Positions 42,923 to 56,640 are shown, counted from the stretch's first letter. The stretch is DNA of 64,000 nucleotides from Pelobates cultripes (GCA_933207985.1 OW240921.1:95517192-95581191), one strand, 5' to 3'. Made by a program: numbers and translations. The notes: generated by a model not told the origin, from the letters alone.

Positions 42923-43543
42923 GTGTCTTGACTAGACATGTCAGAAAACTGACCTGGCATATGTCTCCTGCAAGTTATACTCACGACTAAAACAAATTAC
43001 AAACACACACTTTTTTTAATACTTTTTTTTCTTTCTTTTTTTTACTAAAGCAGACTAAACAGCAATCCCTAAACTAACTCCTGTCACAAAAATCTAATGG
43101 AGATTTGGGGGAAGGAAACTGACTGACTAAGAAAGACCAAGACAGAACAAAACAGACCAAAACAGACCAAGACACAGATTTTTAAAACAAATTTAACCCT
43201 TTAAGGGCAAAAAAAAAATACAGACAGTACAAATGCACTGCTGTAACAGATTTGGCAGGGAATGGGGTTAAAAAGGGTTTTTTATTCACTTTAGATACTG
43301 TATAAAGCTCTGGAACACTTCTGCTGCAACAAACTATCACGATCTCTGTCTCTCTCGCCTCAGAAAACGCTACAGAGGAGAAGGACAGAGATCACTGTCA
43401 GCAGCCAATTGTTGGATCGCTCACACGCCGCAATTTGCTGTAACTATATGCCTGTTATACCGGCAGGAGCGATCTTTGATCGTTTCCCGCAGCCCGTTTT
43501 AACGCTGACAGTCCTGAACCGTCAGCGGTCCTGAAGGGGTTAA
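42923..43543. mobile_element. piggyBac 5' arm and TTAA end (copy 2)
   Basis: Ends 'gcggtcctgaagggg' then TTAA (43540-43543). Contains T-runs and 'agaccaagacag' repeats. The left TTAA end of this copy is not in the assembled sequence. Confidence 0.8.
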
Positions 43544-43604
43544 CAAAGCTCTTTATATTAGTGTTAGAAAAAAAATGAAAACATAACTTTAAAAAAAAAA
43601 AATT

Positions 43605-44336
43605 TACATTGATTTTTCTTTATTATTCTTTTTGTGCATGAGAAAAGAACAGACAGGTCTAGTACACCACGATAGCTGCAGAAGACTAACAACGGGTAGT
43701 AACATGGCAGAAAGATTACTGTGCCTTGTTGGGCATGGATGTGCTCCCCCTGTGTTGTCTGTTGCGGCAGTGCGTGGGTAGAGTGTCTTAGCATGGGCAG
43801 GCTTTTTTGTTGGTAAGTGTATTGTGGCTCCGGTAGTGGGCCCTGCCTGTCTTTGTGATCGTAAGCTGTATCTGTGCCCGTGGCGTCGTGCTGGCACGCC
43901 TTGTGGTCTGCCGTTCGTTGCTGTGAGTGAGGAGGCCAGTACCTTTCTTAGGCTGTGGCATTGCCTGGCGGTGAGGTTGGTTTCCGTGCTGCTGCCTTAT
44001 GGGGATGCCCCCAGGGTTTGCCTGGGTCTGGCTGTGGTTGTCCTTAATGAGGCTCTGGGCCTTTACCAGCGGGATGGTCTTTCTCGGGAGCCTGTGGGGC
44101 CCGGGTAGGGAGCTTGCGGTGTGTGCCGGGGCTCTCTCTGGAGCCTCTCGTTCTGGTTCTTGTGACTTGCCCTCCGGCTGGGTCCCAGGCTCCGAGGGCC
44201 ACGCTAGTTTTTCCAGCCGCTCCCAAAAGGAGTCGAATATGCAGGTGAGCCGGAGCTCCGTGTCTCGCCTGGCCTTGTAAAGGGCTGAGGCGTGAGTGCC
44301 GTCCACCATTTTGTCAGCCATGTCTGCGTCTTCCAT
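43605..44336 (-). CDS. Uncharacterised 182-codon ORF module (copy 2)
   Basis: A minus frame from ATG 44336 to 43788 (start MEDADMADKMVDGTHASALY, 'CIFDSFWERLEKLAW' at about residue 33, then a proline-, glutamine- and threonine-rich basic remainder). The start lies 3' of a GC-rich region. 3' of the frame (minus sense) come 'aataataaagaaaaatc' and an A-run at about 43600, as at a retroposon end. The homologue in copy 1 is broken. I do not recognise the product. It may be the ORF1 start of a LINE joined to a LINE 3' end, or a non-autonomous retroelement. It is not evidently a host gene. Confidence 0.4.
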
Positions 44337-44716
44337 ACCGCATAGTCGGTTCGTCCGCTTATCTCCTTTAAAGGGGATTGTGAGGAGGTAGACCGGGATG
44401 ACCCCCCGGAGGCCGACACCTGGCTGGTACAGGCAGCAGGAAAGCGGCCGTCTTCCCCGCGCCCGCCATGCTGGTAGGCCCCGCCATGAGTTTGGGTGCG
44501 CCTTGGTGACTTTGTTGCATGATTGGTGTCTGTTTGTGCTCCCCAGTATCGCTTATCGCTTGGTGGCCTTTAGGACTGAATCCCCATATATGAGATTTAA
44601 AACTGTATTTTGAATTATTTCTTATAAGTTTTAATTTCCTTACTGCTATCACTGCAGGTACAGTGGGATTATACCACGGATTTAAGTAAGCTTTACCTTT
44701 TAAAATTGGTGAACTT

Positions 44717-46070
44717 TAACCCCTTAGTGACTAGACCGTTTTTCAATTTTCTTACCGTTAAGGACGAGGGCTCTTTTTACATTTCTGCTGTGTTTGTGTT
44801 TAGCTGTAATTTTCCTCTTACTCATTTACTGTATCCACACATATTATATACCGTTTGTCTCGCCATTAAATGGTCTTTCAAACGATACCATTATTTTCAT
44901 CATATCATATAAGTTACTATAAATTGTTTTTCTAAAATATGAGGACAAATATTGAAAAAAAATACACACTTTTTTGAACCTTGACCCCAAAAATCTGTTA
45001 CGCATCTACAACCGCCAAAAAATACATGTTAACATAGTCTTAGCTTTTTTTGGAAAGTTATAGGGCTATAAGTACAAGTAGCAATTTGCTATTTCCAAAC
45101 CATCTTTTTTCAAAATTAAAGCAAGTTACATTGTAACAATGATATCTGTCAGGAATCCCTGAATAACCCTACACATGTATATATATTTTAAAAGAAGACA
45201 ACCTAAGATATTAAACTTGGGATATTTTGACTCTTTTCATGCAACCATTTTACCACCAATCTGTGCCAAATAAAAAAAAAAAAAAAAAATTACATTAAAT
45301 TGATTTTTTTGACACACATAGCAATTTAAGAATACATGTACGGAGAACTTTAAGGGTTACTGCCAAAGAATACCCCAACAAATGTTCAGCAACATCTCCA
45401 AGGTACAGTGATATCCCCCATGTATAGGTGTGTCGGGTTATATGGGGGCTAAAAGACCTTATTTGGAGGGTGCGCATTCCAGTTTTCCAACTTAGAATTT
45501 TCTCAGCTGATCATCATGCACCCATTTCTTATTTGGGACATTTTTAAAGCCGGCCAATGTAATTTACCCGCATCAAACTATATATTTTTAAAAAGTAGAC
45601 ACCCTAGGGTATTCCAAATGGTGGTATTTTAACACTTTCCATGCACTAATTCTACCACCAGTCTTTGTCAAACTTTTGGGCATTTGTTTTATTTGTTATT
45701 TTTCTCTCTTTACTTTAGGCATGGATTCTCGGTATCTGTTATGTGTTAACATATAATGTGTGACAAAGAAACCCCCAATATGTGTTCAGCAACATCTCCC
45801 GAGTACAACAGTGAGTGCCAATGACTGTTGATCTGTCAGTGACTGTATGTCAGTGTATGTATGAGTGAGGGCATGTGTCTGTCAGTCAAAGAGCGTGATG
45901 ATGTTAAACGGGAAGCGATGCGGCCTTGACTTGAAGGGGGGGGGGGGCAAATTTAAATTGCAGTCTGCAATCACCAAGGTAATACATGTGAGTTGAACAA
46001 ATATTCAAACCAGGCAGTAAAACAGAATTAATATTAGCTGAAACAAAGTTTTTGCTACAAACTATCTATA
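44717..46070. mobile_element. piggyBac-like arm (copy 2), longer version
   Basis: Starts TTAACCCCTTAGTGAC. It keeps about 500 bp (45081-45556) missing from copy 1, including 'caacatctccaaggtacagtg', a second version of the 'tgttcagcaacatctcc' motif. It leads into the empty TA site at 46060-46080. Confidence 0.65.
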
Positions 46071-46288
46071 TAGACAAAATAAATTTCAATTCTGAAAAAC
46101 TAAATAATGTGAAATACTTCAAGTGTTAACATTTCAAGTTGATCATTCAGGGTTTTCAGGTGATTATTCAGGTTGGAGAGACAGTATAAAACGTCAGGGT
46201 TTATTTGTAGAATACACTCAGTTGCTCTTAGTAGAGCGCACGGGATTCTGATTTATTTAACAAAAGTAATAACGCCTTATTATCTTAC

Positions 46289-46695
46289 CCTTGCATGAGC
46301 TGATGATCTTCCTCTACCTGAAGAAGGGGATACTGGGAGTTTGGCTAGTTCAGGTTTTCGTTGTTTCTTTGAAAGTTCTTCTTCATTGTTGCTCTCTGTG
46401 TTCCTTCTCTTCTTCTTGTTTGATTTAGGAGAACATGAAGGGCCTGCTGATGGTTCCAATTTCCTTTTCTTTCCGGCAGTATTTTGATCTTCAGTCTCGA
46501 CCTCTCTATTCTTTTTCTTCCTATTCTTTTCTTTGATGCAACAAGAAGTGGCTGCTTAATCCATTTGGTGTTTATGTAACTGAATCCTTCAAACCATTTT
46601 TGGAAAGCTGATCCAAGTTTAAACTGTAAGGCAGGTGAAAGTGAAAATGCCTCCTCAGTGGTGACAATTTCTGTTAAGCTTTCAAATGATGATCT
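46289..46695 (-). pseudogene. Exon-like segment with splice signals (copy 2)
   Basis: Homologue of 29189-29579 with the same acceptor and donor. It has an extra 15 bp in frame (adding KKKRR-like residues) and an intact 'FQKWFEGFSYINTKW' part. The two open parts still lie in different frames around 'AAGAAAAAGAATAG', so either the exon is decayed or an A-run length is wrong. Basic, NLS-like 'KKRKLEP'. Product unknown. Confidence 0.42.
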
Positions 46696-46815
46696 CTATA
46701 GAGAAAGAATATAAACATTGATATTAATATAACCATGAAAGGCTAACATGGTTCAGCGTTTCATCTTTCAGAATTTATTTGGAGGTCTAAATGGCCAAAT
46801 TAGTCATTCTCACGG

Positions 46816-47465
46816 ATAAAGCTTTTTTATTATTATTATATTATTTATATAGCGCCATCAGATTCCGTGGTGCTGTACAAAGGGTGGACTAACAGACATG
46901 TAATTGTAACCAGACAACTCGACGTACAGGAACAGAGAGGTGGAGGGCCCTGCTCAATGAGCTTACATTCTCATTGGGGTGTAGGTGTAGTGACACAAAG
47001 GGTAAAAGTAGAAAGTAAGTTGTTAGAAAAGTATACGCTGAGGGCTTATTAGGTCATTTTTGACAGTTGCAGGAGAGGAGTCATGGAGGGTTTAAAGTAT
47101 TAGCATGTTATATATTTACAAATGGCTCTCAGGCATTGTAGTAAATGATGACATAACACAAGAGAGACTAACACAACAGAACAAGTGCATAATTTCACTA
47201 AGCTGCCATCTACTGGAAGGTGGACTGCATAAAGCCCAATACATAACAGAGGGTGGGGGATAAAAACCTGCTAACATTTTAGTTGATATGCTTTCTTGAA
47301 GAAGTGAGTTTTCAATGAGTTTTTGAATGAGTGGAGACTGGGTGAAATTCTTACGGAGGAGGGAAGAGAGTTCCACAGAAGAGGTGCAGCCCTGGAAAAG
47401 TCTTGGAGGCGAGCGTTAGAGGTGGGAGTATGGACAGAGGATATACGTAGGTCTTTGTGCCTTGG
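46816..47465 (-). mobile_element. L2-type LINE 3' part (copy 2)
   Basis: As 29706-30365: 'tatatagcgccatcagattc' terminus and 'LQDFSRAAPLLWNSLPSSVR' on the minus strand. Confidence 0.8.
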
Positions 47466-48190
47466 TTAGCGTCACACGCTTGGGATATAGTCACCTACCC
47501 TCTGTTCCAGACCTGCGGGTCAGTTAGGCTTTCATATTTTTGCTGTTTGCCATCTTCTTATTAATCCAAGCAGACTCCTATTTTCTGTGATCCTTTCTAC
47601 CCACTTAGGATTGCAGAGCTTAATAGCTCCTTGTAGGGAATATGTGGTGTGTTTATGTGTGTGTGTTACTTATGTTTGTTTCTCTGAATATACTTTAATA
47701 AATTTTAATTTTTTTTAATGATTTCTTCATACAAGCCTGCAGGGTTATTGTCTCCTGTGGACTTTAGGTTCACGGGCCACTTCAGTATACTTGTTTGCAA
47801 TTTCTAGGGTTACCCCTTTCAAAGTTCCCTGTACACCCAACAGGTCCCACCAGGTGACATCGTTTACGTTTGTAGCAGAAAAAGGTTCGCCAAATTTTCA
47901 AACCAAAATGTAATATTTCTAAATTGATTATTCCATTTCCTATGAACACAAAACCAGAAACATATCCCTTCATAGAATCGTATAAGCTTTAAATGTGCAT
48001 TAGGGCAAGTCCATCTGCAGTTTAGAGGACGTGTACTATTCCAGATGACTGTTCCACAAACCTATAAGCTCCATCAACAATATCCATCCTAAGAACGTTC
48101 ACATTTTTAGGAAAAAATATCAAATCTTAGAACAAATGGAATCCAAAACACTCCAGTAGTAGAGGGTATTTACGTTGAAGGAGGGAGGAA

Positions 48191-48250
48191 GGGGAAAAAA
48201 TAAAAACCCAACACTACATCAGTTTTTGCTTTAGGATATATATATATATG

Positions 48251-48284
<34 letters not shown>

Positions 48285-48836
48285 TTTTCCTCTGACTTCT
48301 TTACATGACACAACTCCTCATCATGAAATTCTTCATCCATTTCACTCTCATCTCTGAATATCAGCTTTAGTGTACTCTCAGCACATTCTTGACCATTGGA
48401 GTCCAAAAGTGTTAATTAAACATCATCACCTGTGCCCCAACATATCTGAGATTTCCAAAACAAGTCAGACGTGGGGCAATACACAGCGCCTGCATATGCA
48501 GCCCAAATAGTTACAAGTTGACTTGCTTTAAGGACAAATCTGCCAGGAAACTTGTACACTATACAGTTAGGCTTCCATGCTGTCGCCTAACTGTCCATCC
48601 ATGCATTTGCTGATCCTCTTCTGAACTGTTCACCAATCTGACATATTTTCCATCCGGATCGATATCATTTATAGTCACTGGCCCTACCGAAGAGCCTTTC
48701 TGGACAACTTCAAACTCTCTTCTGGATTCAGCTCTCTCATTTCCAAATTTCCTCTTCTTCCTCTTCTTCGCCTAACTGTCCATCCATGCATTTGCTGATC
48801 CTCTTCTGAACTGTTCACCAATCTGACATATTTTCC
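48191..48836 (-). pseudogene. B-type lamin pseudogene, tail part (copy 2)
   Basis: Identical in structure to 31100-31745: same stop after GDDV, same 186-bp tandem duplication and same TA microsatellite. I see no difference from copy 1 in this part. Confidence 0.85.
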
Positions 48837-49501
48837 GTTCAAATAATTTTTATTGTAAGTTTTTGCAAATTTTACAAGTAATAAAAATATTATAATAAGG
48901 GGGGGAGGGTGGGTGGAAGGAAAGGAAGAACTTGGAAGTGGGAATAAAAGGGGAGTTTCCATCCATTATAACAACAAGCATGGTGATGTACAAGGCACAT
49001 AAATTGAATGACATTTCATATCAAGTTATTACAGGTTATAGGTTTTTTTGACATTGGTTTCCCATTGATCCAAGTGATATTTTAATTGTGCAAATATGTG
49101 TGTGTTATTTCTATATGATAATTCATATGATTTGTTTTCTATTGTTAGTGTTAGTACTTCTTTAATTGAGGGTGTGCATTTAGTTTTCCAATATCTAGGA
49201 CGGCATGTACTGGCAGCTTTCAGAATGTGGCCTACTATTATTCTATTTTACTGACGGATTCAGGGAATTTTTTTAAATTGAGCCAATTCAGATGTAAAGC
49301 TATCAAGGTTGGCGTTCACTTTAATAATTAAGTCATGTATCATTTTCCAATATTTAGTTAGTCTTGGGCCAATACCACCATATGTGGGCCATATTGCCCA
49401 ATCCTCCGCAGTCTCTCCAACACCTATCGCTGTACCTATTGTTCACATTGTGCAGTTTAGACGGAGCTAGATACCATCGATACAGAATTTTAAAATGATT
49501 T

Positions 49502-52500
49502 TCATGATGGTTGGAGCAGAAAGATAGACCCTTCAGCGCTGAAAAAAAAAGTGAACCTGTCCTCCAATTTATATTGGGTACCCAGCTCTGTCTCCAAAGA
49601 TAGCATATGTTTCAGTTTAGTTGTTGGTTTATCGTTGTGTAACATATAACAGATAGATATGATGCCCTTCCTAACCGGATCATGCAAAAATAGCTTTTCT
49701 AATGGTGATAATGCTAGCGTATTATAATTTTTATCGGTTTCTGGTATGTTGTATACTTCTTTTAGTGTCTCAATCACCAACTCACATTCGTCCTTGCATT
49801 CGGTCAACAGTCTATGCTTGAATTGTAATCTGTCATACGACAGAATAGAATTACCTTGGAAAAAGTTGTCTATGTGATACAGTCTGTGTCCTTTAAGTGA
49901 TGGTAAGCCTAAAGTTGGGATATAATGTTTTAAAGATTCAATTGGCATGGCTCTGTATAGTTTCGCGTCAAGTGATAGTTGTTTTTAAATACTATATCCC
50001 AGGCTTTGAGTGTGGTCTTAGTAGTTAGAAACATTTTAGTTACTCCAGGTCTCCTCGCAGGGCTTAGCCAGGGTAGTTCCCTAAATTGTAAAGGGAGAAT
50101 GGTGGATTCCTCCATCTCTATCCACCTCGGCTTATTTATTTGACTATTAAAGCTTACAGCCGCTGCAGCGTTAGTTGCAAAGTAGTATTTTCTGAAATTT
50201 GGGATTCCAATGCCCCCATGCAATTTATAATGCTGCAGGGATGCAAGCCTAATTCTGCTGGGTTTGTTGTTCCAAATAAATTTTAGCATTATTGAGTGTA
50301 CTTTGTTAAAGAAGGACATTGGAACAGATAGAGGGATAGTTCTGAAATAGTACAAGATTTTTGGGAGGATTGACATTTTGATTGAGGCAATTCTTCCTAA
50401 CCATGATAACTTCATATCGCCCCATCTCTACATCTCCTTTTGTAGGTCCGATCAGGCAAATGCTTGCATAGGTTAATTCCTAAATATTCTAAGTAATCTC
50501 TCCTCCAGTCGAACGGATATGTTCGTCTTAATTCCTCCATGTCAGACTTATGCAAGTGGAAAGGTAGGTCCTGGGTCTTTTATATATATTTAATTTATAG
50601 TAAGACACTTCCTCAAACAGGAGTAGAATAGTATTGAGAGATTTCAGAGAGTCCTTTGGGTTTTTGAGTGCTAGTATGACGTCATCTGCAAATAACCCTA
50701 TTTTATGGGTGGATCCTTTTATGCTAATACCTTCTATTTCTGGGGTCTTTCTAATTAGTTCGGCCAGGGGTTCCATCACCAGGACAAAAAGAATTGGAGA
50801 TAAGGGGCAGCCCTGACTCGTCCCATTAGTTAAAGAAAACGTTCTAGATTGGAAACCCGAGGCTGACACGTGAGCTGTGGGTGTACTATATAATGCCTTA
50901 ATCGCGGTAATAAAAGATTGTGGAATATAAAATCTGTTCATTGTCTTCCATAGATATCCCCAATGTACCCTGTCGAACGCCTTCTCTGCGTCCAATGAGA
51001 GGAGCAGAGACGGAGTTTTTGTTGAATTGATATGTTGAATTAAGTTAATGTACCGTCTCGTTCCATCAGGTGCTTGTCTACTTTGTACGAAGCCCACCTG
51101 GTCATTTTTGATCAATAAAGGTATTAGATTAGCTAAACAGTTCGCTTGTATTTTGGAATAAATTTTCGTGTCGTTATTAATAAGGGATATGGACCTAAAA
51201 TTGGAGCATTTGTCAGGAGTTTTACCCGGCATCTTTCCCCCAGATTTATAGGAGTTAAAAAATTTGGACATATGAGGAAGTAAAATTTCTGAAAAGGTCT
51301 TGTACTATAGAATGGTGAATCGATCAGGACCAGGGGCCTTTCCAGGTGGCATATGTCTAATCACCTCAGCTATCTCTGCTTAAGATTTATCACACTCTAA
51401 TTTTACCAAATTGTCAGAGGACAGCCAGGGCAACAAAACCTTATCTAAAAAATCATTAATAGTTTGAGTCAGATTTCAGGTTATAAAGTTCACTATAGTA
51501 TTTTGCAAATTGGTCGCTAATCTTAGTCGGGTGAAACATTTTTTGTTCCTGGTCATCTCTTAAGTACGCAATTTTAGATTGGGCATTTACATGCCGGAGT
51601 TTGGACGCCAGGAGAGTTGAGGCCTTGTTACCCTTTAAATAAAATATTTTCTTGAGGCGTCTCACCATTAGAGTAGTTCAATCCAAGTTTATTTTATGTA
51701 TTTTTTATTTAATCTTCCCTATCATCGCTGACAGGGAGGAGGATGGGCCAAATTTGTTTGCCTGATTTAGGATGTACAGTTCTTTTTCCAAATTTTGTAA
51801 ATTGCTATTGTTTTTCCTCTTCAAGTGAGACGCCCTGGAAATTAAATGGTCCCTCAACATAGCCTTGTGCGCATTCCTGGTCACCTCGCCAGGAACATCT
51901 TGCGAAACATTTCCCCAAAAATAGTCATTCAATACCCCTTCAGCTAGCGATCTATTTTCTGTATCGTCTAATAAATAATCACTTTGTTTCCAGTGTCAAC
52001 TGGTGGAAGAAGAAACCAATTCATCAATATGCAAAGTTATGGGAGCATGGTTAGACCAATTGATATCTAAAATATCAGATCTTGAGATGTGTGGTATGAG
52101 AGCACCCTGTATCAGAAACCTGTTCAGCCTGGAATACATGTTCTTAGATACTGAGTAAAAAGTAAAGTCTCTTTCGTTCTCATGCATTAATCTCCATGGG
52201 TCATACAATCCGCATTCAACCATATATTTTGAACATTTCACGGCTAGCCTGTCACTGTCACTCCTATGGGGTTTGTCTAAATTTTCCCTTGCATTATCTA
52301 AGTCACCATCCATTACAAAGTTCATATCTCCACACATTCCCAAAGTTCCTTTCATATTCTTGTTCACCAAATCCATTATTTTCCTAAAAAAGATTAGCTG
52401 ACCCGTGTGGTTAACTTTACCAATCCAATGTATGGATCATTATCCGTCATTATCTTTTCTGTAGAGTTGGCCACATTCCTGCTAAAAAAGATAGAAGTAC

Positions 52501-52702
52501 CTCTAGTCTTAGTTTTGTAAGTGCAATGAAATTGGGAAGGGAATAGCCGTGCCATAAATTTGTACTCTTTTCCTTCCTTAAGAGGGGTCTCTTGAATGCA
52601 GACAATATGCGATTTGTTGGATTTGACTTCCTTAAACAATAATTGCCTCTTGTGAGTGGTGTTCAGGCCCCTCACATTAAATGACATGAGTTTAATAACC
52701 AT
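49502..52702 (-). pseudogene. L1 ORF2 relic (copy 2)
   Basis: Same broken frames as copy 1, with four residue differences seen: 'YDRLQFK' for 'YDRFQFK', 'LQFREL' for 'LQLREL', 'SQDVPG' for 'SQEVPG' and 'KSHIVC' for 'KSDIVC'. The RT core frame (51271-50528) is identical and keeps 'FADDVIL'. The last change alters an Asp next to the endonuclease 'CIQET' motif. Confidence 0.9.
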
Positions 52703-53606
52703 GACTCAAATCAGAGTGCATGGCCATTAAAAAGAGAGTGTATGGAAATGTGGGAGCCTGAAGGCCCGTGTCCCAAGAGAAGCGTTATGAAATCCAACAG
52801 TCGTAATAACATAGACATTTGTTTAGACAAAAGTAAGTTTGCTAAAACATTTGAAGCATAACCTGGTAACTTCTTGAATTGCTTACAGTGCGTAAGAAAA
52901 TGGATGGAATAAAAAGGTACATAAAAAATGGGGAGTAATAAACTTATATTTAGAAAAAGGGCCATGAGGGAGAATAACAAATATTTCTCCATCTCAGGGT
53001 ATAAGGCCCAGGTTGAGGGGAGAGAAGACTCCTTGGGACAGGGGGAATCATGCAAATAGGAAAAGAAAATAAAAGGGAAAAATTAATCAAAAATTGTAAC
53101 GAGCATTTAAAGAGGAAGAAAATAATAAAAAGGTAAAATCTTTACAGTCCTGAGATCTTGACTGGATGAGCATTGACAAAAAATGTGTTAAGTGAGGAAA
53201 ATAATGAAAATTACTCCCATATATTATCTAAAAATACTTGTAGTATCAATATCTTGTTGTTTTTGTCATAGTTCTTTAGAGTCAAAACAATGTTATTATA
53301 GGTAAAGTAAAACAAGATTAATAATAAATACATCATATCCCAGGACTAAAGTGCAAGCCAACAGAAAAAACAAGAAATCTAGTTTCTTAAAGTTAAACTC
53401 AATGTTGGCATTGACCAAAGAAAAAGAGTTCATGTGAAAATGTAAAGAGAGGCAAAATCAATAATAGTAAACTGAGAAAGAAAAACCATAATCCAAGCCT
53501 CAAATTGGAACATCTTAAACCAGTAAATCTAGAAAAGTGTGAATATAATCCGGTATTAATTTTCCTGGATTAGAAAAGTCTCCAAAATAGAAAAGCCATA
53601 AGAAAT

Positions 53607-54716
53607 TCAAGTATCATCTGCCTTGCTCCTCTTGTTGACGTGTCTCGGAGTAGATGGAGAGAGAGCATGAGTTCGTGTTTGACGTCTGGACAGGGAATTA
53701 ATAAAATCCATCCCTTCTTCGTTTGATGTAACTATAAAATTTCTGCCATCCATATGGAAGATCACTTTTACAGGGAAGCCCCATCTATATCGGATCCCTC
53801 TCTGTCTCAATTCTGTTGTAAATGGTCGAAATTCCCTGCGGCATCTCATCGTATAAGCAGAGAAGTCCTGGAAAATTTTTACATTTTTGTATTCTTCAGG
53901 TAGACCTTTGTGCATATTGTGCTCAAAATGTCTTCCTTTGTGCGAAAAAAAATTGAGTCTTACAATGGTTTCTTTTGGTGCCATCACAGGGGCATTGCTA
54001 GGTTTTGGCAGCCTGTGGATGCGGTCCACTATTATATCCAAATTGGTTGCTTCTGGCAAGATTGTTTTTACCATTGTCTGGAAATAGCTTAGGAATTCCC
54101 GGGTGTCTACGTTATCAGGGATCCCCCTAATTCTTAAATTGTTGTGCCTGCTCCCGTCTTCGGAATCAGCCAATTTTGCAGTTTGTTGATTAACTTGCTT
54201 TTGAAGTTCCTTGACGGTGTTGCCCAGGTCTAAATAAGATTCCTCGTGTACCGTCAATCTATGTTCAATTTCCTCTGTGTGTTGACCAATAGTATCTAAA
54301 ACTTCTTACATGGTGTCAAAATCTTTCCTAAAGTCATTTTTTAGATCTATCCTTAAGTTCTGTATTAGCTGTATAATCATGCCAGCTGATGGTGGCAAAT
54401 CTTCAGCCAATTCAAGTGGCATGTTAGGCTTGTATGTCATTGTTTTGAAATTTGTGGAAGTCATCTTGGTTGAGGCATCAGCTGTCTCAGATGTGGCAAC
54501 GGCCATCTTGGTTGTGGAAGTAGTTAAACATATTGTAGCAGACATCTTAGTTGTGGCATGATCATTGGAATAAGTTTCCACAGTAGCCATCTTAGTAGTG
54601 GCATCAGACCTTGTCCTTTGTGGAAGGGCAGAATAAGCAGTTACATTTATTTCTTCCTCCATTGCAATATAGTCGTCTGAGCTATCTGCAGTTCTCTCTT
54701 TTTCCTTGTCCAACAT
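53607..54716 (-). pseudogene. L1 ORF1 (copy 2)
   Basis: Same as 36516-37625, including the internal TAA. The three changes seen are GTG to GTT two codons after the stop, 'IFQDFSAYT' for 'IFQDFPAYT', and 'LSRRQTR' for 'LSRPQTR'. Confidence 0.88.
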
Positions 54717-55359
54717 TATGGAGGGAAAGGTCCCCCCGCCGGTGTCTCCAGCCGTGAGGCAGAGGACCTCACGCCCCCTCTTCCTTCTTCTGTGGCCCGG
54801 CTGCTTTTATATACTAGCGACCTAGCCGTTTTATTGTTTTATTGTTATATACTAGCGACCTAGCCGCTCGCAAGAGACTGGTCTTGACACTCTGAGCGTT
54901 CCAAGCGCTCGGAGCGCACTGATTCGCGCACGGAGGTTGCGGCAATAGCAGCCGCAGTCCCGCCGCTACAAGGGCTGGGCGAGCGGGCCGCGGCTGCGTT
55001 CGCATATGTGCGTGTTTGAAAAGACAGACGGGTGGGATAATCAGGTTTTCCCGAGGCTCCTAAAGGAGATTTTAGTGGCGAAATAAACCGCAGTCCGGCT
55101 TTGGTGATGGGTGATTGGGCCTGTGAGCCCTTACTCACCCCAGCAGTTGTAACATCTTTTTTCTGCATCACAGGAACAGGAACAGATTTTTCAGTTTTCT
55201 TTTGTTTCTGCATGTTTGCTAGTTATTCTTGTATCCCTTCCAATGTTCAGTTAATACACATCAAAGCTTTGAATATTGTTTTTAGTGTATTAAAGTCCCC
55301 CTGCACCAGGAGCTCCTCTAGAACATGGCCACCTAAGATGGTGGCCAAACGCCGCCCCT

Positions 55360-55616
55360 TGACATATTTTCCATCTGGATCGATATCATTTATAGTCACT
55401 GGCCCTACCGAAGAGCCATTCTGGACAACTTCAAACTCTCTTCTGGATTCAGCTCTCTCATTTCCAAGTTTCCTCTTCTTCCCACACGCTAATCGAGAAA
55501 CTGAAGTTCTCTGTGAAGGGCTTGGTGACAGTTTTAGCCTCTGCTCCACTCCTTCCAGCATCTTTCTGTATGCATTTATTTCCATATCCAATGCCAGTTT
55601 CATATCAAGCAACTGT
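55360..55616 (-). pseudogene. B-type lamin pseudogene, rod end and NLS part (copy 2)
   Basis: Identical to 38269-38525 as far as I can read: rod end '[15 protein letters not shown]', NLS 'KKRKLGNE' and tail start '[11 protein letters not shown]'. Confidence 0.87.
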
Positions 55617-55992
55617 AGACACCAGAACCACTTTATTAAGCTTTAATGTGAGGTAAATTAGAGATTAGTGTAACTAATAATATACTAGATTGCCTACTTA
55701 CAAACAGATGAGGATGGTGATGGGCTCTGGCTGCAGTCTGGATCCACTGGTCTGGTGTAGAACAGGATCTCTGGAGGCTGTTTGTAACTGTGGTCACAAA
55801 ATTCAATGTTCTGGGAGAACGGGAAGCAGCTCCATTTTTTGGGGCCCCTTACACAGCTCAAGGTCTGGGCTCCAGGGCCTGACGGTGAGTATGCCCATAA
55901 GGCCCAACCATAAGTCCACCTACATGTTCCACCCATGAGTTCGCTCACAGGGAGTGGAGTGTGTAGGGGATGTGTTATGTGTTGCTGTAGAG
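55617..55992. repeat. Composite dispersed repeat (copy 2)
   Basis: Same as 38526-38893. Confidence 0.7.
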
Positions 55993-56130
55993 CAGGGTTG
56001 TCAAACATGCGCCCCCCCCAGATGTTGCTGAACTACAACTCCAATGATTCTTTCAATGAAACAGTTAGCCAGGGAATCATGGGAGTTGTAGTTCAGCAAC
56101 ATCTGGGGGGCCGCATGTTTGACACCCCTG
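55993..56130. mobile_element. 138-bp foldback hAT MITE (copy 2)
   Basis: Same element and same CTGTAGAG duplication as in copy 1, so it predates the duplication. Confidence 0.95.
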
Positions 56131-56138
56131 CTGTAGAG

Positions 56139-56640
56139 TATCTAATGTGTGTGCTTATGGAATGTAGTGTATAGGGATACCAGTTTGTGTAGGTGATGCA
56201 GTGTGTTTGTGTGTAGTGGAAGCAGTGTGTTTGTGTGTAAGGGATGTATTGTGTGTTTCTTGTTGTGTGTAAGGGATGCATTGTGTGAATCTGTGTTTGT
56301 ATGCATAAGGGATGCAAAGTGTGTTTCTGTGTATGTAAGGGATGCAGTGTGCGTCTGTAAGGGGGAGCGTTGAGTGTGTGTAAGAGATGCATTGTGTGTT
56401 TCTGTGTATATGTGCAAAGGATGCATTGTCTTTATGTGTAAGGGTTGCATTGTGTGTGTGTGTGTGTGTGTGTGTGTATAGGGATACCAGTTTGTGTAGG
56501 TGATACAGTGTGTTTGTGTGTAGTGGAAGCAGTGTGTGTGTGTGTAATGGATGCATTGTGTATTTCTCTGTGTGTAAGGGAAGCATGTTGTGTTTCTGTG
56601 TGTATAGGGATGTATTGTGTGTGTGTGTGTGTGTGTGTGC
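56139..56640. repeat. TG-rich satellite (copy 2)
   Basis: As 39048-39545, with a longer TG run at 56452-56477 (two extra bases) and a 1-bp change near 56361. Confidence 0.93.

Larger units (their letters stand above)
48837..55359 (-). mobile_element. L1-type LINE in the lamin pseudogene (copy 2)
   Basis: Same borders and 13-bp target duplication as copy 1. Only about ten substitutions are seen over 6.5 kb, so this is a duplicate of a single insertion and not a second event. Confidence 0.88.

Noticed and set aside
48837..55359. A second independent L1 insertion in the lamin pseudogene
   Set aside because: Borders, target duplication, stops and nested elements are identical to copy 1, so it was copied with the locus.
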